NCBI GenBank assembly: GCA_964501265.1
Contig: CAZCSK010000015.1
Coordinates: 1-50,858, forward strand
Source: CAZCSK01 sp964501265
GTDB lineage: Bacteria > Actinomycetota > CADDZG01 > JAHWKV01
Direction of reading: 5' to 3'
Length of the DNA stretch: 50,858 bases
Position numbers and translations under genes: made by a program. The notes under the pieces are model-generated. The model was not told the origin of the DNA. It saw nothing but the letters and a program-made list of their open reading frames with translations, and made no database searches. This document shows positions 14,742 through 23,378 of the stretch, in pieces (positions within the stretch are counted from its first letter, which is position 1; each line of letters starts with the position of its first letter).

Positions 14742-15507
14742 CAGACGGCTCTCCCAGATAGGCGGCTATCACTTTGGGGTCCTTCTGAACTTGTCGCGGA
14801 GAGCCTTCCGCGATCTTCTCACCAAAGTTGAGAACCGCAACTCGATCTGAGATTTGCATGACCACTCGCATGTCGTGGTCGATCATGAACACGGTGACTC
14901 CCCGATCACGGATGCGCCGTATCAATTGCATCAACGCCTGCTTCTCGGGAGGATTCATCCCAGCGGCCGGCTCGTCGAGAAGGAGCAGCTTCGGTCCCGT
15001 CGCAAGCGCGCGCGCGATCTCCAGCCGCCGCTGGTCGCCGTACGCGAGATTTCGTGCAAGGTCTTCTGCCCGGAGGGGAATTCCTACGAAGTCGAGGAGA
15101 TCGACAGCTCGGGCGTAACCATCTTTCTCCTCCCTGCGATGACGGGGGCTTCTGACCAGGGCCCCCGGCACGCTGGTGCGGTGGCGGGCGTCGGCCCCAA
15201 CCTGGACATTTTCAAGTGCAGTCATATTCGGAAACAGTCTTATGTTCTGAAACGTCCGGGCGATGCCGGATCGGGTGATGACGTGAGGAGGCCGACCCCC
15301 GATCGAGCGGCCCTCCATCGACACGGTCCCCCTATCGGGCCGGTAGAACCCGGTGATGCAGTTAAAGACCGTTGTCTTGCCTGCGCCGTTGGGTCCGATG
15401 AGTGCAAGAATCTCTCCTTCATTCACGACGACATCGAGACCACTGACCGCCTGGACCCCCCCGAAGGAGATCGAAAGCTGAGACAGTTCGAGGAGCGGTT
15501 CAGTCAT
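14731..15507 (-). CDS. livG: Branched-chain amino acid-type ABC transporter ATPase LivG
   Basis: A 258-residue ABC ATPase starting MTEPLLELSQLSISFGGVQA at the ATG at 15507; the upstream residues in the open frame belong to the livM overlap. Walker A is GPNGAGKTT. The family-specific signature is LAYGDQRRLEIARALA, and Walker B is LLLLDEPAAGMNP. VFMIDHDMRVVMQISDRVAV and the C-terminal KVIAAYLGE are diagnostic of LivG. It overlaps livM by 8 bases. Confidence 0.9.
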   Translation of the reverse strand: MTEPLLELSQLSISFGGVQAVSGLDVVVNEGEILALIGPNGAGKTTVFNCITGFYRPDRGTVSMEGRSIGGRPPHVITRSGIARTFQNIRLFPNMTALENVQVGADARHRTSVPGALVRSPRHRREEKDGYARAVDLLDFVGIPLRAEDLARNLAYGDQRRLEIARALATGPKLLLLDEPAAGMNPPEKQALMQLIRRIRDRGVTVFMIDHDMRVVMQISDRVAVLNFGEKIAEGSPRQVQKDPKVIAAYLGEPSDAA

Positions 15508-16657
15508 CGCCGCTCCCCTGCTCCGCGGCCGCGTCGGCTCCGCCGATAGTTGCGCCCGGCCCGGCAGAGGCAAGTTCCGCAGCTCGCCGCCTGCTGGGCA
15601 ATAAGCCCGCGGGTCGAAAGATCATCATGATCATCAGCGCCGCGCCAAATAGGAGCACCCGGAATTCAGTGACATCGCTCGCGGTCGAGCCGATCACCTT
15701 GTTCAAACCCGATGTGATGAGGTCGCCTAGGGCAGCCTCACGCAAGTACTCGGGCAGAAACCCGACCGCAAACGCTCCAGCGATTACGCCGGGCACCGAC
15801 CCCATGCCACCCAGCACGACGGCGGACAGGACGAAGATCGAAACGAAAAGCGTGAAGGTCTCTGGACTCACGAATCCCACTCGGGTCGCGTAGAGCCATC
15901 CTGCGAGACCCCCGGTGGACGCTCCGATCGTGAATGACCATAGCTTCATCTTGAAAGTGGAAACGCCCATCGCCTGCGCAGCGTCCTCGTCTTCGCGGAT
16001 TGCCACCCATGCCCGGCCGACCCGCGACTTGGTCAATGCCTTCATCATCAGTACCGTCAGGATGATCGCGGCGAGCGTGAGATAGTAATAGGGAAGTGGC
16101 TGAAGCCCAAAGTTTCCACCGCCGAAGGTTTCGGGATGCTTGATTCCAACGATCCCACGAGCCTGCCCCAGGGGCGCGGAGTTCTGCGCGATGATCCGAA
16201 CGATCTCGCCGAAACCCAAGGTCACTATCGCCAGATAGTCACCGCGCAGGCGAAGCGTGGGAGCACCCAATATCACGCCGGAGACCATTGCAATGAGAAT
16301 GGACATCGGCAGCGCCTCCCACGCCGACCACCCCGCCGAGGTTGTCAGCTTTGCGGCGGTGTAGGCGCCGACGGCGTAGAACGCGACGTATCCGAGGTCG
16401 AGTAAGCCCGCCTGGCCAACCACTACGTTCAGTCCGAGTGCCAGCAGAACAAACAGGCCAACCGGAGAAAAGAGCACGCTCTGCCAGTATTGAGAGATCG
16501 GTGCCACCGCTCCTGGAATGCCTCCCGGAATTACCACGGCTAGAAAGAGCCCGGTGACGATCACTACTGCCTTGGCCCATCGGGGACTGCGGTCCCACCG
16601 CGCTCCGACAACCTCGACCGGACGAAGCCGCTTGAAAAAGGATCGCGGGTTCGTCAT
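15500..16657 (-). CDS. livM: Branched-chain amino acid-type ABC permease LivM
   Basis: A 385-residue polytopic membrane protein. The start MTNPRSFFKRLRPVEVVGAR (16657) is chosen because it overlaps the livH stop by 4 bases; the longer frame lacks support. The core has GQAGLLDLGYVAFYAVGAYT, VSGVILGAPTLRLRGDYLAI-VTLGFGEIVRI and VAIREDEDAAQAMGVSTFKM, the hallmarks of LivM, and about nine to ten membrane segments. The C-terminal tail is Ala/Gly rich and poorly conserved. Confidence 0.9.
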   Translation of the reverse strand: MTNPRSFFKRLRPVEVVGARWDRSPRWAKAVVIVTGLFLAVVIPGGIPGAVAPISQYWQSVLFSPVGLFVLLALGLNVVVGQAGLLDLGYVAFYAVGAYTAAKLTTSAGWSAWEALPMSILIAMVSGVILGAPTLRLRGDYLAIVTLGFGEIVRIIAQNSAPLGQARGIVGIKHPETFGGGNFGLQPLPYYYLTLAAIILTVLMMKALTKSRVGRAWVAIREDEDAAQAMGVSTFKMKLWSFTIGASTGGLAGWLYATRVGFVSPETFTLFVSIFVLSAVVLGGMGSVPGVIAGAFAVGFLPEYLREAALGDLITSGLNKVIGSTASDVTEFRVLLFGAALMIMMIFRPAGLLPSRRRAAELASAGPGATIGGADAAAEQGSGDD

Positions 16658-17610
16658 GCTCTTGTTCTCGCCAGCTGCTCGCCCAAAAGACCGGTGGGTC
16701 GAAACATAAGGACGAGCACTAAAACAGCGAAGGCGAAGACGTCTTTCCACTGGCCTCCGAAGACGGCTGATCCGTAGTTCTCTAGCAAGCCAAGGGTAAA
16801 TCCGCCCAATAGAGCCCCGCGTATGTTGCCAATCCCGCCCAGGACCGCCGCGGTAAAGGCCTTGATGCCCGGCAGAAACCCGATGTTGTAACGGGCCTGC
16901 TCGAAGAAGATCCCGAAGAGAGTTCCGCCCGCACCGGCAAGGAGTCCGCCCAGAAAGAATGTGATCATCACGATTCTGTCGATATTGACTCCCATAAGGG
17001 CAGCCGTCTGTGGGTTCTGCGCGACGGCCCGAATTCCTCTTCCCACTCGCGACTTCGCGACGAAGCGATCGAGGACCACCATCAGCACTAGGGCCGAAAC
17101 CACCACCAGAACCTTGTCTGCTCGGATGTCCGAACCACCGAACACTAACAGGACCTTCTTTTCCAGAACTCGGGGGAAGGGCAGATAGTCGCGGCTGTAC
17201 CGGAGGGCAAAGAGTTCCTGAAGGAACAAGGAGGCCCCGATCGCTGTGATCAGCGCCGCAAGCCTTGGCGCGCCGCGCCGCCGAAGGGGACGGTATGCGA
17301 TTCGCTCGAGTGCAACCGCGGCGGTTCCTGAAACGACCATGGACACGACCAAGACGAGAAGGATCGTCCCGGCTAAGAAAAGGCCGGTTTTAGTTGGGTC
17401 GCCTAGTTCGATCCCCAGGGCGTGCATGGTGAACAAACTTGCAAACACGCCGATCATGAAGACTTCGGAGTGGGCGAAGTTGATTAGACGAAGAACGCCA
17501 TAGACGAGTGTGTAGCCCAGGGCGATGAGCGCGTAGATGGCGCCAAGAGTGAGTCCGTCGATCGATTGAGGCCAGAACTGACCGGTCAGACATTCGAAGC
17601 AAAGACTGAT
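16654..17610 (-). CDS. livH: Branched-chain amino acid-type ABC permease LivH with no canonical start codon
   Basis: The first family ATG (17457) would remove the first membrane segment. The same frame continues upstream with family-typical sequence: QSIDGLTLGAIYALIALGYT, LVYGVLRLINFAHSEVFMIG. There is no ATG, GTG or TTG in this extension. An ATC at 17608-17610 lies 6 nt after a perfect GGGAGGT on the minus strand and would start ISLCFECLTGQFWPQ. An AUC start, or a base error, is therefore likely. The rest has the LivH landmarks RYNIGFLPGIKAFTAAVLGG and NIRGALLGGFTLGLLENYGS. It forms the channel with LivM. Confidence 0.85.
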   Translation of the reverse strand: MSLCFECLTGQFWPQSIDGLTLGAIYALIALGYTLVYGVLRLINFAHSEVFMIGVFASLFTMHALGIELGDPTKTGLFLAGTILLVLVVSMVVSGTAAVALERIAYRPLRRRGAPRLAALITAIGASLFLQELFALRYSRDYLPFPRVLEKKVLLVFGGSDIRADKVLVVVSALVLMVVLDRFVAKSRVGRGIRAVAQNPQTAALMGVNIDRIVMITFFLGGLLAGAGGTLFGIFFEQARYNIGFLPGIKAFTAAVLGGIGNIRGALLGGFTLGLLENYGSAVFGGQWKDVFAFAVLVLVLMFRPTGLLGEQLARTRA

Positions 17611-17644
17611 CTGCGCACCTCCCTCGTCGCCAAGCCGCAGATTA

Positions 17645-17676
17645 GTACAGGGGGCACCGTTAGGCGCCCCCTGTAC
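17645..17676 (-). terminator. Intercistronic hairpin between livK and livH
   Basis: GTACAGGGGGC (17645-17655) pairs perfectly with GCCCCCTGTAC (17666-17676), giving an 11-bp stem with a 10-nt loop. No T-run follows. Placed between the binding-protein gene and the permease genes, such hairpins commonly raise the receptor-to-permease ratio by partial termination or 3'-end protection. Confidence 0.6.
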
Positions 17677-17695
17677 TGCATCCCAACCTCAATCG

Positions 17696-18895
17696 TTACT
17701 TCGTCAGCTCTGCGACCGTTCCCAGAACGACGATCTTTCCGTTCTTTATCTCGTGTACGAAAATGTCCGTCGGCTTCTGATTACCGTTTGGAAGGAACTC
17801 AATATCCTTCGAGATTCCGTCCACGGTCGTGAGGCTCTCGACGTAGTCATGCATCGCCTTGCGAGTGACGTTGCCCTTCTTGAGGCCCTCGATGAAGATC
17901 CGAGCGGCATCGTAGCCCTCTCCCGCGTACACGCCCGCATCGAGGTTGAACTTGGCCTTGTAGTCCTTAGCGAACTTACCCAACTCCCCAGGCGAGTCCA
18001 CCGAAGCCAGCTTGCAAGCGCAGGTGAGAAACGCGCCTTCGGCCCCCGCGCCGCCGGCGCCACTTACAAACGTCTGGTCCAAAGAACCGTCACCGCTCAA
18101 GTACTTGCCCTTGAAGCCTGCGTCTCTCAACTGCTTTACGAGACGCCCCGCCTCGGGTGCGTATCCACCATAGAAGACGCCTTCGGCCCCCTTGATCTGG
18201 TTGACTGCCGCCGAGTAGTCTTGAGACGCCGGGTCGATGGCAACGGTGGTTACTTCGGCCACACCGGCCGCCTTCAGGAGGTCGCGCGTACCCTCGGCAA
18301 CTGCCTTTCCGTAGTCGGTGTTGTCGTGGGCGTAGGCGAGCTTCTTAAGTTTGAGAATCTTAGTCACATAATCAGCAACACCTTTGCCCTGAACGTCGTC
18401 GTCGGGAACAACGCGGTGGAAGACCGTTTGTGCAGGGCAGTCGCCGCCCTCTCCACCGCAGACGATCGACGGCAATTTAGTGTTGGTGGCAGATGGACTG
18501 ATCATTACGAGCCCCGCCTCCTGAAGAGAAGGAAGGATCGCTCGAGTCTCGCCCGAGAAGCCAGGTCCGATTAAGCCGATGAAGTTCACATCGGGAATGA
18601 ACTTGTCTTTAAGTGTCGTGGCTTGATCGGGAGAGCCCTGGGTGTCGAATACTTCGAGTTCAATGGTTATGCCCTTTATCTCACCCGACGCGTTTGCAGC
18701 GTCAATGGCTAGTTGGGCCGCTCGAATGGCGTGAACGTAGAGCGGGCCTACCGGCCCCGTTTGAGGGCCCATGACTGCGAGCTTGACAGTTGTCTTTTTC
18801 TCGATCGGAGTGGTTGGCTCTTCCGCGGTCGTGCAGGCCGCTCCCACAAGAGCCAGCACCATCGATACAGCCACCAATGAAAAACGTTTTCTCAT
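17696..18895 (-). CDS. livK: Branched-chain amino acid-type ABC substrate-binding lipoprotein LivK
   Basis: A 399-residue receptor beginning MRKRFSLVAVSMVLALVGAA at the ATG at 18895, followed by Cys21. LVGAAC is a lipobox, so the mature protein is lipid-anchored outside the membrane. The receptor fold follows: TVKLAVMGPQTGPVGPLYVH, AAQLAIDAANASGEI, GLIGPGFSGETRAILPSLQE-AGLVMISPSATN, and LAYAHDNTDYGKAVAEGTRD. It is first in the liv operon. An upstream TATAAC at 18956-18961 (minus strand) is a possible -10 box 60 nt before the start. Confidence 0.9.
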   Translation of the reverse strand: MRKRFSLVAVSMVLALVGAACTTAEEPTTPIEKKTTVKLAVMGPQTGPVGPLYVHAIRAAQLAIDAANASGEIKGITIELEVFDTQGSPDQATTLKDKFIPDVNFIGLIGPGFSGETRAILPSLQEAGLVMISPSATNTKLPSIVCGGEGGDCPAQTVFHRVVPDDDVQGKGVADYVTKILKLKKLAYAHDNTDYGKAVAEGTRDLLKAAGVAEVTTVAIDPASQDYSAAVNQIKGAEGVFYGGYAPEAGRLVKQLRDAGFKGKYLSGDGSLDQTFVSGAGGAGAEGAFLTCACKLASVDSPGELGKFAKDYKAKFNLDAGVYAGEGYDAARIFIEGLKKGNVTRKAMHDYVESLTTVDGISKDIEFLPNGNQKPTDIFVHEIKNGKIVVLGTVAELTK

Positions 18896-18977
18896 CCCTG
18901 TCCCCTTTCGGACTTGATACGGTTTTCCCATAGGCCTCTAGCTGGGCCAAAGACCGTTATACAAGATTGGCGGCAGA

Positions 18978-19020
18978 ATCGCCACGGGGCTCCCCGGGGG
19001 TGCCCGGGGTCCGTGGCGAT
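18978..19020 (-). terminator. Strong GC hairpin upstream of livK
   Basis: ATCGCCACGG (18978-18987) pairs perfectly with CCGTGGCGAT (19011-19020), and the loop contains further CCCCGGG/CCCGGGG complementarity. It lies behind the minus-strand surface-protein gene and before livK. It probably terminates the former, although no T-run follows. Confidence 0.55.
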
Positions 19021-19090
19021 CTGGCCTACTTATGAATCTGGATGTTGCCCTCACCGATGGGGCCGGAGGCCTCGTGGGTTAGCGAACCGC

Positions 19091-19384
19091 CTAGGGTGAA
19101 CACACTGATTCTGAATCGATCCAAACCCGTCCCGGGTTCGCGTTGTCCTCAACATTGACTGTGTACCGGCATTGCGAACCATCCCGTTCGCACAGTCCGC
19201 TGAATTCCGCGGTCGTGCCAGATATTTGAACAGTCTCGACGTTGCCAGTCACTTTGATGCCGCCGCTGTTGGCGTCATAAGTGAGATGTCCGTGGGCGCC
19301 ACCCGTCTTGCTTTGAGCGTTGAATCCAAAGTTGGACTTGTCGACTGGCGAACCCCGTTCGGGATTCAGCCCCCACCGGTTATT
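19091..19384 (-). pseudogene. Out-of-frame C-terminal domain of the surface metalloprotease
   Basis: This frame encodes SPVDKSNFGFNAQSKTGGAH, GHLTYDANSGGIKVTG, VQISGTTAEFSGLCERDGSQ, CRYTVNVEDNANPGRVWIDS. It is a small beta domain that in other secreted actinobacterial proteins ends a longer chain, usually after a TGGGW motif. It has no own start. It follows the TAA of the 19380-23099 gene in another frame, and a third frame at the junction reads ITGGG-stop-IP, the expected linker. At least one frameshift and one Trp-to-stop change, or assembly errors around the A5 run at 19383-19387, separate it from its gene. Confidence 0.6.
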
Positions 19385-22300
19385 TTTCCTTGTGAGCCTT
19401 CTGCGCCACAACGATAGAAACCGTGGCCGTGTCACAAAGGCCGCCCGGGTCGCAGGCGTCGTACTGGAAACTGTCACCACCGGTGTATCCGGGGTCAGGG
19501 GTGTATGTGACGGTCCGATCTGGGTTGATCGTCGCGGTGCCGTGGGCCGGGTCAGTCACGCTGGTAACGGTCAATGAATCGCCGTCGGCGTCTGAGTCGT
19601 TCACGAGCACCGTAATCGTAACTGGTTGATTCTTCGTCGTTTCCGCCGAGTCGTCGCGGGCGTCGGGCCTGTCATCGACCGAGCGAACGATCATCGAGAC
19701 CACTGCCGTGTCAGATCCGCCTTGACCATCGCTGATCGTGTAGGTGAACGAGTCGTTCCCGTGGAAGTTCGGGTCGGAGATGTACTCGATCGAAGTGCCA
19801 TTGTTTACGACCCGGCCGTTGGCGGGATCGCTCGCTGAGGTGATGGTGAGGGTGTCGCCGTCCGTATCCGTGTCGTTTGCCAGCACGTTTACCGTCACCG
19901 CTGTGTCCTCGTCAGTTGAGCCGTTGTCATTGTTTGCGTCTGGGCCATCGTTTGCAGGGGCGACCGTGACAGTCACCTGAGCAGTAGACGTGAACTCCCC
20001 GTCTGAGATCGCGTAGTTGAACGAGTCGGTCCCGCTGAAGTTGGGGTTCGGTGAGTACGTAACGGTCGTCCCGTTGGTGGTCGCCGTGCCGTTGGATGGA
20101 GTCCCAACCTGCGTAACGGTAAGCGTGTCCCCATCGGCGTCGCTGTCGTTGGCCAGAACGGCGACCGTGACGGGGGTGTCCTCAGGAGTGGATGCAGTGT
20201 CGTCGATCGCCGAGGGTGGGCTGTTAGGACAGTCCACCAATAGCGGAGACACCTCGATATCGTCGACCCACCAGCCTGCGCCTGGAATCGATCCTTGGAC
20301 AAACGGATCCTGAGCCAGTCGCCAACGAAGACGGATTTCGCTTCCAGCAAAGGCCGTGAGGTCCACTTCGACTTCAGTCATCGCGTTAATAAACTCGGAG
20401 AAACCGGTCCACGACGCACGTCCCGCTATGGGGCTGCCGAACGCGGGATCAATCGTTCCGTTATAGCCCCCGCTTACAAAAGAGCCGCCAGCCGCCGCGA
20501 TGTCCTGCCAGGTGGCGCCACCGTCGGAGGTGACCTCGAGAACTCCTCCGTCGAAGCTCGGCTCGAAGAAGAACCGATGCCAGAATGTGAGTCTTGTGTT
20601 AGTCGAGATCCTTAAGGGAGGTGATATCAGCCTGTCATCCTTTAGGTCCACTCCAGCTGCATCGCTAAAGAAGGCGTTCGTAAGACTGTGCGTGAAGGGG
20701 TCGGGGACAACGCCCCAATTGAGGCCGACATTGCTGTTCTCGGGAGTCTCGAAGGTCCACTCAGCAATTGGTCCTTCGAGATCTTCCGTGAAGGCCGGGC
20801 CGAAGCACCCGCCGGAAACCTGGATGGTTACGGTGGCCGTATCGGACCCGCCGGTCCCATCGCTGATGGTGTAGTCGAAGCTGTCGATCCCCGCGAATCC
20901 GGAATCTGGCGTGTATGTGATCGTTTTGTCGGGGTTCACGACCGCCGATCCGTTGGGGGGGTTAGTCGCCCCTGTTACGGACAGGGGATCACCGTCGGGG
21001 TCGTGGTCGTTAGCCAGAACATTTACGGTGACCGACGTGTTCTCTGCCGTCGTGGCGCTGTCGTCGAACGCCTGCGGCGGGTCGCCGGTAGGCGAGACGG
21101 TGACCGTCACGGTCCCCGTGTCGCTGCCGCCTCTGCCGTCACCGATGGTGTACGTGAAGGTATCGGTTCCGTTGAAGTTCGCGTTAGGGTCATAGGTAAC
21201 GGTTCCGTCACCATTGTTGGTTGCCGAGCCGTTGGCTGGGGTGCCCACGCTGCTGAGCGATACGGTGTCGCCGTCGGGGTCTGAGTCGTTGGCCAGGACC
21301 GCGACCGTCACAGAGGTGTCCTCAGCGGTCGAGGCCGAATCGTCTACAGCAACCGGGGGGTTGTTGTCGGCGGCGCTGCAATTCTCGCTTCCAAGAATCG
21401 TGTAGCTGCCAACCCGCGCGAGACTGTCCGGCATGTTGTCCGGGGTAGGCAAACCGACTTGAATCCGGGTCAGAAATGCGGTGAGTTGGTTGCCCGGCAC
21501 GGGATTGCCTATGTTGGCCCGCGCGACGACAATGCGAATCGTACCGTCGACGTTGTAGTTGCTGGCGGAGTCGGCAGGAACAAGTCCTGCTGTTCCTGTA
21601 TAAGCCGTACCGGTACCGCTGCCAAACGAAACCACCCCGGCTGCGCTGGTCTGCATCCTGACCCAGCGGTCCGCGTTATTTTGATCCTTGAACTGCACCG
21701 GCCACGTGGTGTTGGGCGTCGGGTTCGCCATGCCTGTCATCTTGAGTGTGAACACAACCTTGCCTGCGCCTAGAGCGTTCGGTTCTGAGATGCGAAGTTC
21801 ACGGATGTCATGTTCGGGCCGGCCGGCAGCTAGCCCGAACGCCGAGTCTCCCTCAGGGTCGTTCATGATGAATTGGCCCGGCTCCTTACAGGGGTTACCT
21901 GGCGGCGGCGCCTGACCGTCGTCGGGAACGATGCATTCGTAGGAAGACGCTCCGGGCTCGCGGTCAAGGATGCATATGTTGAGCGCATCGCCGTCCTCGT
22001 TCCCACGCGCGAGCACATCGATGATGTGATCAATCCCGAAGCCGACCGTACCAGTCGCGGGGGCTGGAGGAACGTGCTCATACTCCGTTCGGAGGACGTC
22101 CCAGCTGTAGGGCTCATCTCCATGGTTGCACGGAGTTGTGACCGAGTTGCGATCGAGTTCGGTCAAGTACCAGCGGCTCCCGGAATAGCCTCCTGTGTTG
22201 TGCATGATGGATCCGTCCCACTCGGCGTTGAAGCAGTCGGCGGTGTCCGTTGGGGCGATGATGTAGAGGTCCGGGGCGCCGAAGGCGTAGTGGCCCATCT

Positions 22301-23099
22301 CGTGGGCGGACACAGCGCCGAGGTGCAGGTCGTCTCTCCAAGGGTCCACGAGTTGTCCCTCGCGTCCTACGACAAATGCCTGACATGGGTCATCTATCGC
22401 CCAGGTGAAGGTCTGACTTGCAAACGGCTCTGCCGTCGATACGATCACGTCCGCGACGTTGGTCGTGGCTGGCACGCACTCATCGAGGCCGGAGTTGACC
22501 ACGAAGGGCAGGGCTCCGTTGTAGTCGGTAGTGGTGTCGGTGATCAGGACCTCGCCGACGCGAGCGTGGCCGTCGAGCATGTCGTACATCCGCTCGGCGA
22601 ATACGTTCATGCCCTCGGCAATGTCCTGAAGTGCAAGGTCGGGGGTTAACTCGGGAGGAAGCGACTGGCTGTCGAGTTGCACCAGAAGGTTGACGGTGTA
22701 AATCTCCTCAACCGAGTCCCAAGCCGTATAGGCATTTTTAGCCTCAAAGTTCTTTGTTTCCGAAACTTCGTCAGTCAATAGATCCCGGACGCGCCAATGG
22801 ATAGTTTGGCCAACGAGGCCGCGGTCGTCCGCCAGTGCCAGTCCGCCGGTGTCGGGGATGCCCGGCGGAATCGGAGTGGCGAGTTGGTTCAGGTTATTGG
22901 GATCGGTCCCGTACTCAACCTGAGGAACGATCGGTTGAGTAGCTTCCCAGGCGAAGACGAAACGGAACCCGGTTTTTGTTGCGAAACCGGTGGTCTTCGT
23001 GAAGATGCTTTCCGCAGAGGCGGCTGGGGGGGCAAGAGCGGCCCAGTTGAGCATCAGCGCGAGCACGGTGAGGGCAGCGAGCAGACGGCGTCGTAACAA
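19380..23099 (-). CDS. Large secreted zinc metalloprotease with cadherin-like repeats
   Basis: A 1239-residue exported protein. The signal peptide (MLRRRLLAALTVLALMLNWA...ASA) ends near residue 29. A zincin domain at about 130-350 has the site HEMGHYAFGAPD (two His plus a likely third ligand D) and the turn SIMHN. Then come a beta domain (PEGDSAFGLAAGRPEHDIRE...), two cadherin-like repeats (VAVLANDSDPDGDTVSL; VNVLANDHDPDGDPLSV), an immune-inhibitor/MAM-like beta-sandwich (LTFWHRFFFEP...VDDIEV), and three more repeats. Each repeat carries a DxDxDGD calcium motif. It would act at or outside the cell surface. The stop at 19380 appears premature (see the adjoining domain). No sortase motif or anchor is visible. 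Confidence 0.8.
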   Translation of the reverse strand: MLRRRLLAALTVLALMLNWAALAPPAASAESIFTKTTGFATKTGFRFVFAWEATQPIVPQVEYGTDPNNLNQLATPIPPGIPDTGGLALADDRGLVGQTIHWRVRDLLTDEVSETKNFEAKNAYTAWDSVEEIYTVNLLVQLDSQSLPPELTPDLALQDIAEGMNVFAERMYDMLDGHARVGEVLITDTTTDYNGALPFVVNSGLDECVPATTNVADVIVSTAEPFASQTFTWAIDDPCQAFVVGREGQLVDPWRDDLHLGAVSAHEMGHYAFGAPDLYIIAPTDTADCFNAEWDGSIMHNTGGYSGSRWYLTELDRNSVTTPCNHGDEPYSWDVLRTEYEHVPPAPATGTVGFGIDHIIDVLARGNEDGDALNICILDREPGASSYECIVPDDGQAPPPGNPCKEPGQFIMNDPEGDSAFGLAAGRPEHDIRELRISEPNALGAGKVVFTLKMTGMANPTPNTTWPVQFKDQNNADRWVRMQTSAAGVVSFGSGTGTAYTGTAGLVPADSASNYNVDGTIRIVVARANIGNPVPGNQLTAFLTRIQVGLPTPDNMPDSLARVGSYTILGSENCSAADNNPPVAVDDSASTAEDTSVTVAVLANDSDPDGDTVSLSSVGTPANGSATNNGDGTVTYDPNANFNGTDTFTYTIGDGRGGSDTGTVTVTVSPTGDPPQAFDDSATTAENTSVTVNVLANDHDPDGDPLSVTGATNPPNGSAVVNPDKTITYTPDSGFAGIDSFDYTISDGTGGSDTATVTIQVSGGCFGPAFTEDLEGPIAEWTFETPENSNVGLNWGVVPDPFTHSLTNAFFSDAAGVDLKDDRLISPPLRISTNTRLTFWHRFFFEPSFDGGVLEVTSDGGATWQDIAAAGGSFVSGGYNGTIDPAFGSPIAGRASWTGFSEFINAMTEVEVDLTAFAGSEIRLRWRLAQDPFVQGSIPGAGWWVDDIEVSPLLVDCPNSPPSAIDDTASTPEDTPVTVAVLANDSDADGDTLTVTQVGTPSNGTATTNGTTVTYSPNPNFSGTDSFNYAISDGEFTSTAQVTVTVAPANDGPDANNDNGSTDEDTAVTVNVLANDTDTDGDTLTITSASDPANGRVVNNGTSIEYISDPNFHGNDSFTYTISDGQGGSDTAVVSMIVRSVDDRPDARDDSAETTKNQPVTITVLVNDSDADGDSLTVTSVTDPAHGTATINPDRTVTYTPDPGYTGGDSFQYDACDPGGLCDTATVSIVVAQKAHKEK

Positions 23100-23220
23100 T
23101 TCAATCCTCCTTGGGGGCTAACGGATGAAGACGTCTTTGCAATCGCGCCCTCAGTGGTTGAGAACGAACGTAGCCCAAAATGACTAGTAAGTCAATGAAT
23201 CGGTCAGGATTGCCCGAATC

Positions 23221-23282
23221 TGACCCGCAAGGGTCACGTCAAATGACCCGCGAGGGTCACGTCAAGTGACCCGCGAGGGTCA
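23221..23282. promoter_or_regulatory. Three tandem palindromes TGACCC-N4-GGGTCA
   Basis: Perfect 6+4+6 palindromes occur at 23221-23236, 23244-23259 and 23267-23282. They are separated by CGTCAAA and CGTCAAG, so the repeat period is exactly 23 bp, close to two helical turns. They lie between the divergent surface-protease and GNAT genes. This arrangement suggests cooperative binding of a dimeric regulator to one DNA face. The remaining part of 23100-23378 shows no gene. Confidence 0.6.
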
Positions 23283-23378
23283 TTCAGGGCCCCTTTCGGT
23301 GGCTGCGACTAATTGGGGGGCATAGTCTTGTGCGATGACAACGAAGTATTTTGCCCGGCCGGCAGTCAACCTATAGGC

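Noticed and set aside
14854..15549. 231-codon plus-strand open frame
   Set aside because: Antisense shadow of livG, which carries all ABC ATPase motifs.
17753..18574. 273-codon plus-strand open frame
   Set aside because: Antisense shadow of livK.
19360..19372. In-frame TGA after TGGG in the surface protein as a second selenocysteine or recoded Trp
   Set aside because: The family residue is Trp, the surrounding frames are also broken, and TGA acts as a stop in many genes here; decay or sequence error is simpler.
23221..23282. CRISPR-like short tandem array
   Set aside because: Units are 16-bp palindromes with 7-bp near-identical spacers; there are no unique spacers and no cas genes.
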